A DNA stretch of 64,000 nt. Origin: Millisia brevis NBRC 105863. GTDB lineage: Bacteria; Actinomycetota; Actinomycetes; Mycobacteriales; Mycobacteriaceae. The stretch is from positions 402,301 to 466,300 of the forward strand of contig NZ_BCRN01000002.1 of NCBI RefSeq assembly GCF_001552615.1, given 5' to 3'. Position 1 is the first letter of the stretch. Each line of letters begins with the position of its first letter. The translations under genes were made by a program, and so were the position numbers. This document shows positions 9,964 through 18,429 of the stretch, one piece after another. The notes under the pieces are model-generated. The model had not been told where the DNA came from. It did no database searches and saw only the letters and a list, made by a program, of their open reading frames with translations.

Positions 9964-10856
9964 GCAGCCGCGCAACTGTTCTCTACGACGCACCGGGTCC
10001 CAAGGCTCGGGTGCGCAACAACCTGCTGTCGGTGGGTGTCGGCCTGGTCCTGCTGGTGATCGCCTTCTTCATCTATCGGGCGCTCGACGACAAGGGCCAG
10101 CTGACGTGGGACAAGTGGTCGCCGTTCCTCGAGTCGACCACCTGGACGACGTATCTGCTGCCCGGTATCCAGGGCACCTTGATCGCCGCCGCGCTGTCGA
10201 TCGTCTTCGCGTTGGTGCTCGGTGCGGTCCTGGGCATCGCCCGGATGTCCGATCACCGGTGGGTGCGGATCATCTCCGGCACGATCGTCGAGGTCTTCCG
10301 CGCCGTGCCGGTGCTGATCCTGATGATCTTCATGTACCAGGTCTTCGCCGAATACCGCCTCTTCCCCACCCGCCAGTTGGCGTTGGCGGCGGTGGTCACC
10401 GGTCTGACGCTGTACAACGGCTCGGTCATCGCCGAGATCGTGCGCGCCGGCATCAAGTCGCTACCGAAGGGTCAGACCGAGGCCGCGCAGGCGTTGGGTA
10501 TGCGCAAGGGCCAGGTCATGCGCCTGATCCTGCTCCCCCAGGCCGTCACCGCGATGCTGCCCGCGATCGTCTCGCAGATGGTTGTGGCCCTGAAGGACTC
10601 GGCCCTGGGCTACCTGATCGGCTACATCGAGGTCGTCCGCGCCGGCCAGCAGATCGGTGCGTACTTCCAGAACTACCTGCCGTCGCTGATCGTGGTCGCC
10701 GCGATCATGATCGTCCTGAACTCGACCCTGACCCGCATCGCCACGCTGCTCGAGAAGCGCATGCGTGCGGGCCGGAACAAGAAGACCGCCGCCCAGCCGG
10801 TAGGCGCCGCCACGGTGGCGGCTCCGGGCGTCGACATCACCAAGAAGGAACCGTGA
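9960..10856 (+). CDS. gluD: glutamate-type ABC transporter permease
   Basis: This is the second permease of the gluABCD importer, 298 residues. After a cytoplasmic start come a first span ([18 protein letters not shown]), a loop, and the permease core with the EAA loop [28 protein letters not shown] basic tail ([14 protein letters not shown]…KKEP) follows the last span. The ATG at 9960 is fixed by the four-base overlap with gluC. A long palindrome 26 bases downstream is the likely end of the transcript. Confidence 0.92.
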   Translation: MSSRATVLYDAPGPKARVRNNLLSVGVGLVLLVIAFFIYRALDDKGQLTWDKWSPFLESTTWTTYLLPGIQGTLIAAALSIVFALVLGAVLGIARMSDHRWVRIISGTIVEVFRAVPVLILMIFMYQVFAEYRLFPTRQLALAAVVTGLTLYNGSVIAEIVRAGIKSLPKGQTEAAQALGMRKGQVMRLILLPQAVTAMLPAIVSQMVVALKDSALGYLIGYIEVVRAGQQIGAYFQNYLPSLIVVAAIMIVLNSTLTRIATLLEKRMRAGRNKKTAAQPVGAATVAAPGVDITKKEP

Positions 10857-10881
10857 TCGACAGGGCATAGCCCGGATGGAC

Positions 10882-10933
10882 AACGAGTTCGGTCGGTCGA
10901 CAGCGTCTTTCGCTTCGGCCGACCGAACTCGTT
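10882..10933. terminator. bidirectional terminator palindrome between gluD and yidC-type gene
   Basis: There is a perfect 15-base inverted repeat, AACGAGTTCGGTCGG and its complement, separated by 22 bases that contain an inner short pairing (AGCG…CGCT around TCTTT). It lies between two convergent genes, gluD and the insertase gene ending at 10995, so it can end both transcripts. Confidence 0.7.
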
Positions 10934-10994
10934 CACAGCACGTTTTCGTGCGACACCCCGAACTGATTCCCACCGGACGACACGGCCGCCCGAC

Positions 10995-12008
10995 TCACCT
11001 GTGCCGTCTTCTCTTCTTCTTCGGACGGTTCGACCCGGCGCCACCTGCACCAGGCGATTGTGGTTCGCCCGTTTCGGTATTCCGGTGACTTCCGGGCTGT
11101 GCTGCGAGGTCGTGGACCGGCCGTGCGCCCGGTCGAGGCGCTGCGGCAGCAACCACCGGCGACACCCTCTCCGACTCCATTCGCTCGATCCGACGGAACA
11201 CCAGGTGCTGCTGAGCGTAGGTCCAGATGTTGTTGGCCACCCAGTAGAGCAGGATCGCGATCATCAGGAACGGACCGCCGACAACCACGCCGAACGGGAG
11301 AACCCACAGCATGAGCGTGTTGATCATGGCCGCCTGCGGATTGTCCGCCACCGCCGCGTCCTGTCGAGCAATCGAGGCACGCGAGTTGAAGTGTGTGGCA
11401 ATCGCCGCGACCAGCATCAAGGGAAGGGCGACACCGGCGATGATCCAGACCGACGGGATCGGGAGACCGTAGGCGGCAAGCTGTGCCTGCGGGGTTGTCA
11501 TGGCGGCCGAGATCGGGGCACCGAACAGCCGCGCGTCGAGGAACGATTGGACGTCGGCTGCGCTGAACAGATAGTTCGGCACCTGCGCGTTCTGCTCGAT
11601 CGACATGCCGAGCCCACCGAAGCCGTCACCCGTACGGTTGAACGACTTCAGCACGTGAAACAGGCCGATGAACACCGGCGCCTGCATCACGATCGGCAGG
11701 AAGCTCGTCAGCGGTTTGACTCCGTACTCCTTCTGGAGCTTTCGCATCTCGAGGGCCAACCGCTGACGATCGTTCGAGTGCTTCTTCCTCAACGCAGTCA
11801 GACGCGGGCGCATCTCCTGCATCCGAAGGTTCGTCCGGATCTGTCTGACCGTCGGAATCACCAGAACCGCGCGGACGGTGAACACCAGAAATATGACCGA
11901 CAGGGCCCACGTGATACCGCTGTCCGGTCCCAGGAACGGGATTGCGCCGAATACCTTGTGCCAGATCCACAGGATTCCGGACACCGGGTAATAGATGAAG
12001 TCGAGCAT
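10995..12008 (-). CDS. YidC/Oxa1-family membrane protein insertase (second-locus type)
   Basis: YidC proteins insert and fold inner-membrane proteins with or without SecYEG. This 337-residue protein has the family's spans, the hydrophilic-groove arginine in LVFTVRAVLVIPTVRQIRT, the coiled cytoplasmic loop (MRPRLTALRKKHSNDRQRLALEMRKLQKEYG) and a very basic tail (RPKKKRRRHR) that could touch the ribosome. It has no lipobox, as usual for actinobacterial YidC. The primary yidC of this order lies at the replication origin with rnpA and rpmH; this one follows recA, recX and a small membrane protein gene, so I infer a paralogue. ATG 12008 has GAGGTAGG upstream. It cannot be excluded from this window alone that it is the only YidC. 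Confidence 0.9.
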   Translation of the reverse strand: MLDFIYYPVSGILWIWHKVFGAIPFLGPDSGITWALSVIFLVFTVRAVLVIPTVRQIRTNLRMQEMRPRLTALRKKHSNDRQRLALEMRKLQKEYGVKPLTSFLPIVMQAPVFIGLFHVLKSFNRTGDGFGGLGMSIEQNAQVPNYLFSAADVQSFLDARLFGAPISAAMTTPQAQLAAYGLPIPSVWIIAGVALPLMLVAAIATHFNSRASIARQDAAVADNPQAAMINTLMLWVLPFGVVVGGPFLMIAILLYWVANNIWTYAQQHLVFRRIERMESERVSPVVAAAAPRPGARPVHDLAAQPGSHRNTETGEPQSPGAGGAGSNRPKKKRRRHR

Positions 12009-12205
12009 GGTCTACCTACCTCGTTGGCGCGCACCAGGGCAGTCTTCACCGACGTCCGGGGGTCGGACATGCTCGACCGGGCCTATTCGGGCAGCGGGCA
12101 GGAAGGCACGAAGCGGTCGGCAAGCCGGGGGCGCCCGGGTGCGCTGGATGACGGACTATGCCGGCGAGATCATCGGATCAGCCGGCCGGACATGCGAAAG
12201 CTCGC

Positions 12206-12511
12206 CTAGGCGAACTGAATCGCGAGGCCGGGAGCGCGCGGCCGGACCCGTCCGGGGGCATCGAGCCGAGTTTGGCGTCGGAACGAGCCGCGCAATTGGC
12301 GCTCGTCTCCGGACAGTCCTTCGATGATCTGCGGGAACTGTGTGGCCACGTTCCGTCGAACACACGCAAGCGTGACGGCAACTGCCACCAACAGCACCGC
12401 GACTGAACCAAGAGTAAAGGTCGGACCGGCAGTTGCCGGCACCAAGAGAAGAGAGACGACGGGCATCACCAAGAGCAATGCCCGAAGCATTGCGCTGGTG
12501 CCTGTTGTCAT
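12206..12511 (-). CDS. small two-span membrane protein, DUF6412-like, partner of the YidC-type gene
   Basis: The 101-residue protein has two hydrophobic segments, AMLRALLLVMPVVSLLLVPA (about residues 7–26) and TLGSVAVLLVAVAVTLACV (about 32–50). A basic, likely cytoplasmic tail with RRQTRLDAPGRVRPRAPG follows. From memory, small proteins of the DUF6412 type occur beside second YidC genes in several actinobacteria; this match was not tested. It starts at ATG 12511, about 80 bases after recX, and ends 197 bases before the insertase gene on the same strand. A spurious ORF is possible, but the paired spans, ATG start and position argue for a real gene. Confidence 0.65.
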   Translation of the reverse strand: MTTGTSAMLRALLLVMPVVSLLLVPATAGPTFTLGSVAVLLVAVAVTLACVRRNVATQFPQIIEGLSGDERQLRGSFRRQTRLDAPGRVRPRAPGLAIQFA

Positions 12512-12590
12512 ACCAGCGAATCTACGCGTCGAATGAGAGTGACGCTGCCGCGCCGAGACATCCGGTTGACGGCCCGACCCAACCTGCGTG

Positions 12591-13127
12591 TCAGTCGGGG
12601 TAGACCTCGTTGGCCGGGTCGAGGCGCTCGAGTTCTCGGCGGGCAACGGAAAGGGCGGTGTTGGAGGAGAAGCCGCGGCGCATGAGGGTGCCGACGAGGC
12701 GGCGCAGGAGCTTGTCGCGTTCCGCGCGGTCGGTGGGAATGGTGATGGAGCGCAGTTTGCGGCGGACCACCTCGGCGGCGCCGTCGAGTTCGGCGTCCTC
12801 GTCCAGGTCGGTGAGAGCGTCGTCGACGGCGGCCGCACCGATGCCTTTGCCGGTCAGCTCCCGGCGAATGGCGGAGCGGCCGCGGCCGGAGCGCTGCCGA
12901 CTGGCAACCCACTGGCGGGCATAGTCGGCGTCGTCGATCAGGCCGACCTCGGTCAGCCGATCCAACGCCGCTTCGATCACCGGCTCGGTGAATCCCTTGG
13001 CCAGCAACCGGTCCTGCAGATCCGCGCGCGGACGCGCCTTGGCCGTGAGCAGGCGAAGACACACGGTCTTCGCCTGCTCGACCGTGCCGCCACCGGTGCG
13101 CGGATCACCGGCGGCGGCAGGCTTCAT
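12591..13127 (-). CDS. recX: recombination regulatory protein RecX
   Basis: RecX binds RecA filaments and limits their growth and activity. The 178-residue helical protein has the expected three-helix repeats, including CLRLLTAKARPRADLQDRLLAKGF, AALDRLTEVGLIDDADYARQWV and LRRLVGTLMRRGFSSNTAL. The ATG at 13127 is preferred; an in-frame TTG at 13136 is nearer recA but weaker. It begins only 13 bases after the recA stop, so it should be transcribed with recA from the SOS-controlled promoter. Confidence 0.95.
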   Translation of the reverse strand: MKPAAAGDPRTGGGTVEQAKTVCLRLLTAKARPRADLQDRLLAKGFTEPVIEAALDRLTEVGLIDDADYARQWVASRQRSGRGRSAIRRELTGKGIGAAAVDDALTDLDEDAELDGAAEVVRRKLRSITIPTDRAERDKLLRRLVGTLMRRGFSSNTALSVARRELERLDPANEVYPD

Positions 13128-13140
13128 GGGACGCAACCGA

Positions 13141-14190
<1,050 letters not shown>

Positions 14191-14229
14191 CTGCCTTCTC
14201 CTCGGTTTCGTGCGATCTCGGGGTTCGAA

Positions 14230-14264
14230 TGATCTATCCGACGAACGTGGTCTATCCGACGAAC
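14230..14264. repeat. tandem 17-base repeat upstream of recA
   Basis: Two copies of TG(A/G)TCTATCCGACGAAC lie at 14230–14246 and 14248–14264, 16 of 17 bases identical, with an 18-base period. They are 40–75 bases upstream of the recA start, between it and the SOS box. The spacing, close to two helical turns, suits paired protein binding or a duplicated promoter element. I cannot name the factor. Confidence 0.7.
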
Positions 14265-14319
14265 TACGGCCACCGTAGAGGTGCACACCGACAGGTGAAC
14301 GTCGCTGGAGCCAGCATAG

Positions 14320-14335
14320 GTGAACATGTGTTCGA
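14320..14335 (-). promoter_or_regulatory. LexA (SOS) box of recA
   Basis: The 16 bases GTGAACATGTGTTCGA match the actinobacterial SOS consensus TCGAAC-N4-GTTCGA at 10 of the 12 fixed bases, with a central ATGT. The site is about 130 bases upstream of recA, a usual place for the damage-inducible promoter. LexA binding is inferred. Confidence 0.85.
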
Positions 14336-14454
14336 TTGGCGCGAGTGGACGGGCGACACGCCGTCGAATCGGCGGATCCATCCACAGGGCGCGTGTTGTC
14401 CCCGGGAGGTGCCCGACCGGGGCCTTCGGCGGTCCCGCACCTCGGACCAGGGGC

Positions 14455-14649
14455 CTACCAGCGGGAACGGGGGACGTCGAAGTCGGCGCAGAGGGCGCGC
14501 CATACCTCCCGCGGTTCGACACCGGCCTCGAGGGCGTCGGCCGCGGTGCGCCCGCCCAGGCGCGCGGAGACGTGGTCGACGAGCAGCGATCGGCCGCGAA
14601 TCGTGCCGAACTCCTCGTCGATCAGGTCGTAGAACAGCGTCAGACGCAC
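14455..14649 (-). CDS. DUF3046 protein (Rv2738c-like)
   Basis: This small 64-residue protein begins RLTLFYDLIDEEFG and includes VDHVSARLGGRTAADALEAG and WRALCADFDVPRSRW, the full pattern of the DUF3046 family found beside recA in mycolata. Its function is unknown. The GTG at 14649 overlaps the end of the upstream transferase gene by ten bases, which supports this start and co-translation. The recA promoter region follows it. Confidence 0.9.
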   Translation of the reverse strand: MRLTLFYDLIDEEFGTIRGRSLLVDHVSARLGGRTAADALEAGVEPREVWRALCADFDVPRSRW

Positions 14650-15896
14650 GGGGCAACCGTACTCGAGTCCGCCGAGCCTTCCGTACCCCGCCGCTCGGTG
14701 GGAGCCGGATCGAAGCGTCGCCCCCCTTCCGGTGCCCCACGGGCGGCGGCATCCTCGACCACCGCGTGGCAGATCGCCACCGGGTCGACCACGCGCTGCG
14801 CTCCCCCGGCGGCCCGCTGCGCCGCCCGCCGATAGGACGGGTCGTCGAGCACGGTGCGCACCGCGGTCCGCACCAACTCGGCCGTGGCCGGGCGGACGAC
14901 GACGGCGGATCCGCGGCGGGCCGCCCGCTGCGCAAGCTCCCATTGATCGCCGCCGCCGGGGATCGCCACCACCGGCACCCCGCGGGTCAGGGCCTTGGTG
15001 AGCAGGCCGTGGCCGGCGCCGCAGACCACCACATCGGCTGCCTCGAGCAACAGATCCTGACGTCCGGCGCCGGCGACCATATGGTCGGGGACGCCCTCGG
15101 GCCGGTCGAGGGCGCTGATCACCACCCGCACCGGAAGGTCCGCGAGCGCCTCGACGGTCGCCTCGAGCATGCCGGGGGCGCCGGTGGCCGCGGTCGACGG
15201 GGCGACCATCACCAACGCGGCGGTGCCGGGGGGCGGTTCGAGCACCACATCGGTCGGCTCCCAGTGCAGAGCGCCGACCACGCGAGCCTCGACGGGCCAA
15301 TCGACGCGGGCGAGTTCGAGGTCGGGGATGGTGGCGATCAGCCGCGCGGTCGGACCGGGGTCGACGGCGGGCAGACCGATGCCGACACGCGCCTGGGACC
15401 GTTGCCGCAGACCGGCGCGGACGGCCCGTCCGGTCATGGTGCGCAGCAGGATGTCCCGGCCGCGCCCGAGCGGACCGCGGCCGGATTCCAGACCGGAACC
15501 GATCGGCGGCAGCGAGCGCGACGGGCGGTAGAGCGGATGCGGGGACAGCTCGACCCAGGGCAGCCCCAGCAATTCGGCGGCCAGTCCCCCGCCGGCGGTC
15601 AGCACGTCGGCGATCACCAGGTCGAGGGACTCGTCGGCGAGGTCGTCGCGCAGCAACTCCGCCATCCGGGCCGCCCGCTGATGGATGCGTCGCCCGGCGT
15701 CGAGGTCGGCGTCGCCCGGTTCGGGCTCCAGACCCCGCAGCAGGCGGGCGGTCGTGCCGTCGGCAGCCGCCGGGGCCAGCCACCCGGGACCGGTATAGAG
15801 AATCGGCGTATCACCCGCGTCGCGCAGGCGACGACAGAGGGCCAACGCCGGAAAGGCGTGGCCGGCGTCCGGTCCGGCGACCACCGCTGTCCGCAT
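14640..15896 (-). CDS. GT1-like glycosyltransferase (Rv2739c-like)
   Basis: The 418-residue protein has a GT-B layout. An N-terminal acceptor half begins MRTAVVAGPDAGHAFPALALCRRLRDAGD. The C-terminal nucleotide-sugar half has VVICTA-like spacing ending in CGAGHGLLTKALTRGVPVVAIPGGGDQWELAQRAARRG (about residues 290–325), the UGT/MurG-type donor-binding region. The acceptor and sugar are unknown. It corresponds in position to Rv2739c of M. tuberculosis. ATG 15896 begins the conserved first strand. DUF3046 overlaps its end, so the two probably form a unit, but no functional link is known. Confidence 0.8.
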   Translation of the reverse strand: MRTAVVAGPDAGHAFPALALCRRLRDAGDTPILYTGPGWLAPAAADGTTARLLRGLEPEPGDADLDAGRRIHQRAARMAELLRDDLADESLDLVIADVLTAGGGLAAELLGLPWVELSPHPLYRPSRSLPPIGSGLESGRGPLGRGRDILLRTMTGRAVRAGLRQRSQARVGIGLPAVDPGPTARLIATIPDLELARVDWPVEARVVGALHWEPTDVVLEPPPGTAALVMVAPSTAATGAPGMLEATVEALADLPVRVVISALDRPEGVPDHMVAGAGRQDLLLEAADVVVCGAGHGLLTKALTRGVPVVAIPGGGDQWELAQRAARRGSAVVVRPATAELVRTAVRTVLDDPSYRRAAQRAAGGAQRVVDPVAICHAVVEDAAARGAPEGGRRFDPAPTERRGTEGSADSSTVAPCV

Positions 15897-15959
15897 GGCG
15901 GAAGCCTACGGTCTCCGGCCGAACCCGGCCGTTGCGCACGTCCCTTCGGACGGCGGCCG

Positions 15960-16133
15960 TCAGAAATCGATCTTCGACGACGACTTGTTCGAGTTGATGG
16001 AGCGCAGCAGGTAGTACAGACCGACACCCACCGCGGCCAGCGCCAGCAGCGGGAACAACGCGTCGAGCGCCCATCCGATCATTGCGAAGGCCACCCAGAT
16101 CAGGACGATGGCCGCCAGAACCTTCCACACCAT
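15960..16133 (-). CDS. small two-span membrane protein, unknown
   Basis: The 57-residue protein starts MVWKVLAAIVLIWVAFAMIGWAL, continues with a second span FPLLALAAVGVGLYYLLRSI and ends in a hydrophilic tail NSNKSSSKIDF. GAGGAG lies at the right distance before ATG 16133; a longer in-frame version starting at 16175 has no such site. It is 63 bases upstream of the glycosyltransferase gene on the same strand. Small proteins of this kind are common in actinobacteria and have no known role. Confidence 0.7.
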   Translation of the reverse strand: MVWKVLAAIVLIWVAFAMIGWALDALFPLLALAAVGVGLYYLLRSINSNKSSSKIDF

Positions 16134-16234
16134 GTTGCTCTCCTCGTGTTGTGATCTCACCTCCAGCTTCCCCATCCGCGCGCCTCGCGGCCAGTGGAAA
16201 CGGACAAGATCGGGGAAAGATCAGGGTTATCCCC

Positions 16235-16309
16235 GGCTCCGATCGGTGTACCGATTGTCGAGATCGCTGAGGGAAAGGCTCCGATCGGTCGACGACCTGG
16301 CACTAGACT
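16235..16309 (+). promoter_or_regulatory. bioY promoter region with paired 13-base repeats
   Basis: GGCTCCGATCGGT occurs exactly twice, at 16235–16247 and 16277–16289. The starts are 42 bases apart (four helical turns) and each contains the palindrome CCGATCGG. A TAGACT −10 element lies at 16304–16309, so the second copy overlaps the −35 region. This looks like a repressor site controlling bioYMN. BioQ or a BirA-like factor would be the usual candidates, but the published BioQ motif is not seen. Confidence 0.5.
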
Positions 16310-16361
16310 GCCCAGCGTTCCGTCAGCCGGGCCGCCCGGCCCCGTTACCAGCGAGGATTCC

Positions 16362-16955
16362 GTGACCCCATCCAGTTCTCCCACCACCGGCGGCCGCGGA
16401 GATTTCGACGTACGGGACATCGCCCGCATCGCGGTTTTCGCCGCGCTGATCGTCGCGCTCGGCCTGCCCGGTTCGATCACCGTCGGCGGCAGCGGTGTCC
16501 CGATCACCCTGCAGAGCCTCGGCGTGATGCTCGCCGGCGCGGTTCTCGGTGCGCGGCGCGGGTCGCTGGCGGTGTTGGTGGTCATCGCGCTGGTGGCGGT
16601 GGGTCTGCCGGTCCTGGCCGGTGGGCGCGGCGGTCTGGGGGTCTTCGCGGGTCCGACGGTCGGCTTCCTGATCGGCTGGCTGCCCGCCGCCGCGGTGATC
16701 GGCTGGTTGACCTATCGGCTGCTGCCGCGTCTGTCGCTGATCTGGGCGATCCTGATCAACGTGCTCGGCGGCATCGTCGTGCTGTACGTCTGCGGCATTC
16801 TCGGCCTGGTGATCCGCACCGACCTGAACCCGTGGCAGGCACTGGTCGCCAACGCCCCGTTCCTGCCGGGTGACCTGGCCAAGGCGGTGCTGGCGGCCAT
16901 CGTGGCCACCGCCGTCCACCGCGCGTTCCCGCAGTTGGCCCGTTCGTCGGCGTGA
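16362..16955 (+). CDS. bioY: biotin ECF transporter substrate-binding subunit BioY
   Basis: BioY is the membrane S-component that captures biotin. The 197-residue protein has six hydrophobic spans and the family sequences LGLPGSITVGGSGVPITLQSLGVMLAGAVLGARRG and FAGPTVGFLIGW. The GTG at 16362, preceded by GCGAGG, is chosen because the upstream in-frame extension is low-complexity and contains the promoter. Its end overlaps bioM by four bases. Together with bioM and bioN it makes a complete dedicated transporter. Confidence 0.92.
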   Translation: MTPSSSPTTGGRGDFDVRDIARIAVFAALIVALGLPGSITVGGSGVPITLQSLGVMLAGAVLGARRGSLAVLVVIALVAVGLPVLAGGRGGLGVFAGPTVGFLIGWLPAAAVIGWLTYRLLPRLSLIWAILINVLGGIVVLYVCGILGLVIRTDLNPWQALVANAPFLPGDLAKAVLAAIVATAVHRAFPQLARSSA

Positions 16956-17629
16956 TCGAGTTCGACGCGGTCGGACACGCCTACGAGGGGCGCCCGGTCC
17001 TCACGGACATCGACGCGCGACTGCCGGAGCAGCGGATCGGCATCATCGGCGCGAACGGGGGCGGCAAGAGCACCCTGGCCCGGACGATCACCGGGCTGAT
17101 CCGCCCGACGTCGGGGCGCGTCCGCGTCGACGGCTTCGATACCCGCAAGGACAAGCGCGCGGTGCGGCAGCGCACCGGCTTCGTGTTCACCAATCCCGAT
17201 CACCAGATCGTGATGCCGACCGTCGGCGAGGACGTCGCCTATTCGCTGCGCCGCTCCCCGCTCGACGCGGACGGCAGGCGGCGGCGGGTGACCGAGACGC
17301 TGCAACGGTTCGGGATCGACCACCTGGCCGAGCGGTCCGCCCACCAGCTGTCCGGCGGCCAGAAGCAGTTGCTGGCGCTGGCCGCGGTCAGCGTGACCGA
17401 GCCGAAGGTGCTGGTCCTCGACGAGCCGACCACCCTGTTGGATCTGCGCAATGCCCGGATGCTCCGGGAGATGGTCCACCGTCTTCCGCAGCAGGTGGTC
17501 GTCGTGACTCACGATCTCGACCTGCTGGACGACTTCGATCGCGTGCTGGTGATCGAGGACGGCCGGCTGGTGCGTGACAGCACTCCGGCGGCAGCGATCG
17601 ACTACTACCGAACCTGGTCGCAGTCGTGA
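16952..17629 (+). CDS. bioM: biotin ECF transporter ATPase BioM
   Basis: BioM is the energising A-component. In its 225 residues the Walker A motif is GANGGGKST (about residue 33), the Q-loop is FVFTNPDHQIVMPTV with the NPDHQ typical of ECF ATPases, the signature is LSGGQKQLLALA, and Walker B is VLVLDEPTTLLD. The GTG at 16952 overlaps bioY and its stop overlaps the bioN start, so the three genes form one translationally coupled operon. Confidence 0.93.
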   Translation: MIEFDAVGHAYEGRPVLTDIDARLPEQRIGIIGANGGGKSTLARTITGLIRPTSGRVRVDGFDTRKDKRAVRQRTGFVFTNPDHQIVMPTVGEDVAYSLRRSPLDADGRRRRVTETLQRFGIDHLAERSAHQLSGGQKQLLALAAVSVTEPKVLVLDEPTTLLDLRNARMLREMVHRLPQQVVVVTHDLDLLDDFDRVLVIEDGRLVRDSTPAAAIDYYRTWSQS

Positions 17630-18288
17630 CGACGATCGGCCTCTACGTACCGGGTACCGGTCCACTGCATCGGCTTCCGGCATCGGTGAAGCTGCTCGCG
17701 ATGGTGATCGGCATCCTGGCGATCACCATCGCGGTGCGGCGACCGTGGCAGGTGCTTCCGGTGGCGGTGATCATCCTGCTCGGGTACGTGCTGGCCCGGA
17801 TTCCGGTCCGCACCGCGATACGACAGTTGCTGCCGATGGTGTGGGTCCTGGGGATGATCGCGATCTTCCAGACGCTGGTCGCCGGGTGGGAACGCGCCGT
17901 CGTGGTGTGCGGCGTACTGCTGCTGTCGGTGGCGCTGGCCGCGCTGGTCACGCTGACCACACCGGTGACCGAGATGCTCGACGTGATCGAACGGGCTTTG
18001 GGGCCGCTGCGGCGCGTCGGGGTCGATCCGGAGCGCGTCGCCCTGACCCTGGCGTTGACGATTCGCTGTATTCCCTTGCTGGTGGACATCGTTCGCCAGG
18101 TGCGCGACGCCCGCTGGGCCCGCGGCGTCGGCTTCTCGGCGCGCGGATTCCTCATTCCGATCACCGTCGAGGCGGTCGCGGCGGCCGAAGCGCTCGGCGA
18201 CGCCCTCGACGCCCGCTCCGATGGCTCCCACCTCACCGATTCCTCCCCCGACCCCACACCCCGGGACCCCGACCGCCCGCGAGAGTGA
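17626..18288 (+). CDS. bioN: biotin ECF transporter transmembrane subunit BioN
   Basis: BioN is the T-component linking BioY to BioM. The 220-residue protein has about five spans. The coupling helices carry the first ARG signature in DARWARGVGFSARGF; the second position, normally another Ala-Arg-Gly, reads DARSDG. The GTG at 17626 overlaps the bioM stop. The stop codon lies inside a 19-base perfect palindrome (18278–18328), so the hairpin covers the end of the reading frame. Confidence 0.9.
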   Translation: MTTIGLYVPGTGPLHRLPASVKLLAMVIGILAITIAVRRPWQVLPVAVIILLGYVLARIPVRTAIRQLLPMVWVLGMIAIFQTLVAGWERAVVVCGVLLLSVALAALVTLTTPVTEMLDVIERALGPLRRVGVDPERVALTLALTIRCIPLLVDIVRQVRDARWARGVGFSARGFLIPITVEAVAAAEALGDALDARSDGSHLTDSSPDPTPRDPDRPRE

Positions 18289-18328
18289 CAGTTTCTGGGG
18301 CTGAACCGCAGAAACTGTCACTCTCGCG
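18278..18328. repeat. perfect 19-base inverted repeat over the bioN stop codon
   Basis: The arms are CGCGAGAGTGACAGTTTCT (18278–18296) and its exact complement (18310–18328), with a 13-base spacer GGGGCTGAACCGC. The left arm contains the bioN stop codon. No uridine run follows, but it stands between convergent bioN and pspA and could end bioN transcription. Its length, perfection and non-GC-maximal sequence also fit a dispersed palindromic repeat. Confidence 0.75.
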
Positions 18329-18380
18329 ATCCCGGCGGGGGGTTGGGCGGCGGCGGGGGGTTGGGTGGGCTGGACAACAA

Positions 18381-18410
18381 AACGCCACCCACCGGGTGGT
18401 GGGTGGCGTT
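18381..18410 (-). terminator. intrinsic terminator of pspA
   Basis: This is a 13-base perfect stem (arms AACGCCACCCACC and complement) with a four-base loop. On the minus strand it is followed by GTTTTGTTG, a uridine-rich tail. It starts 19 bases after the pspA stop, which is a textbook factor-independent terminator. Confidence 0.9.
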
Positions 18411-18429
18411 GTGAATGTTGCGCCGAGGG

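Noticed and set aside
14229..16154. 641-codon plus-strand frame
   Set aside because: It is antisense to DUF3046 and the glycosyltransferase and is full of low-complexity Arg/Gly/Gln typical of GC-rich shadow frames.
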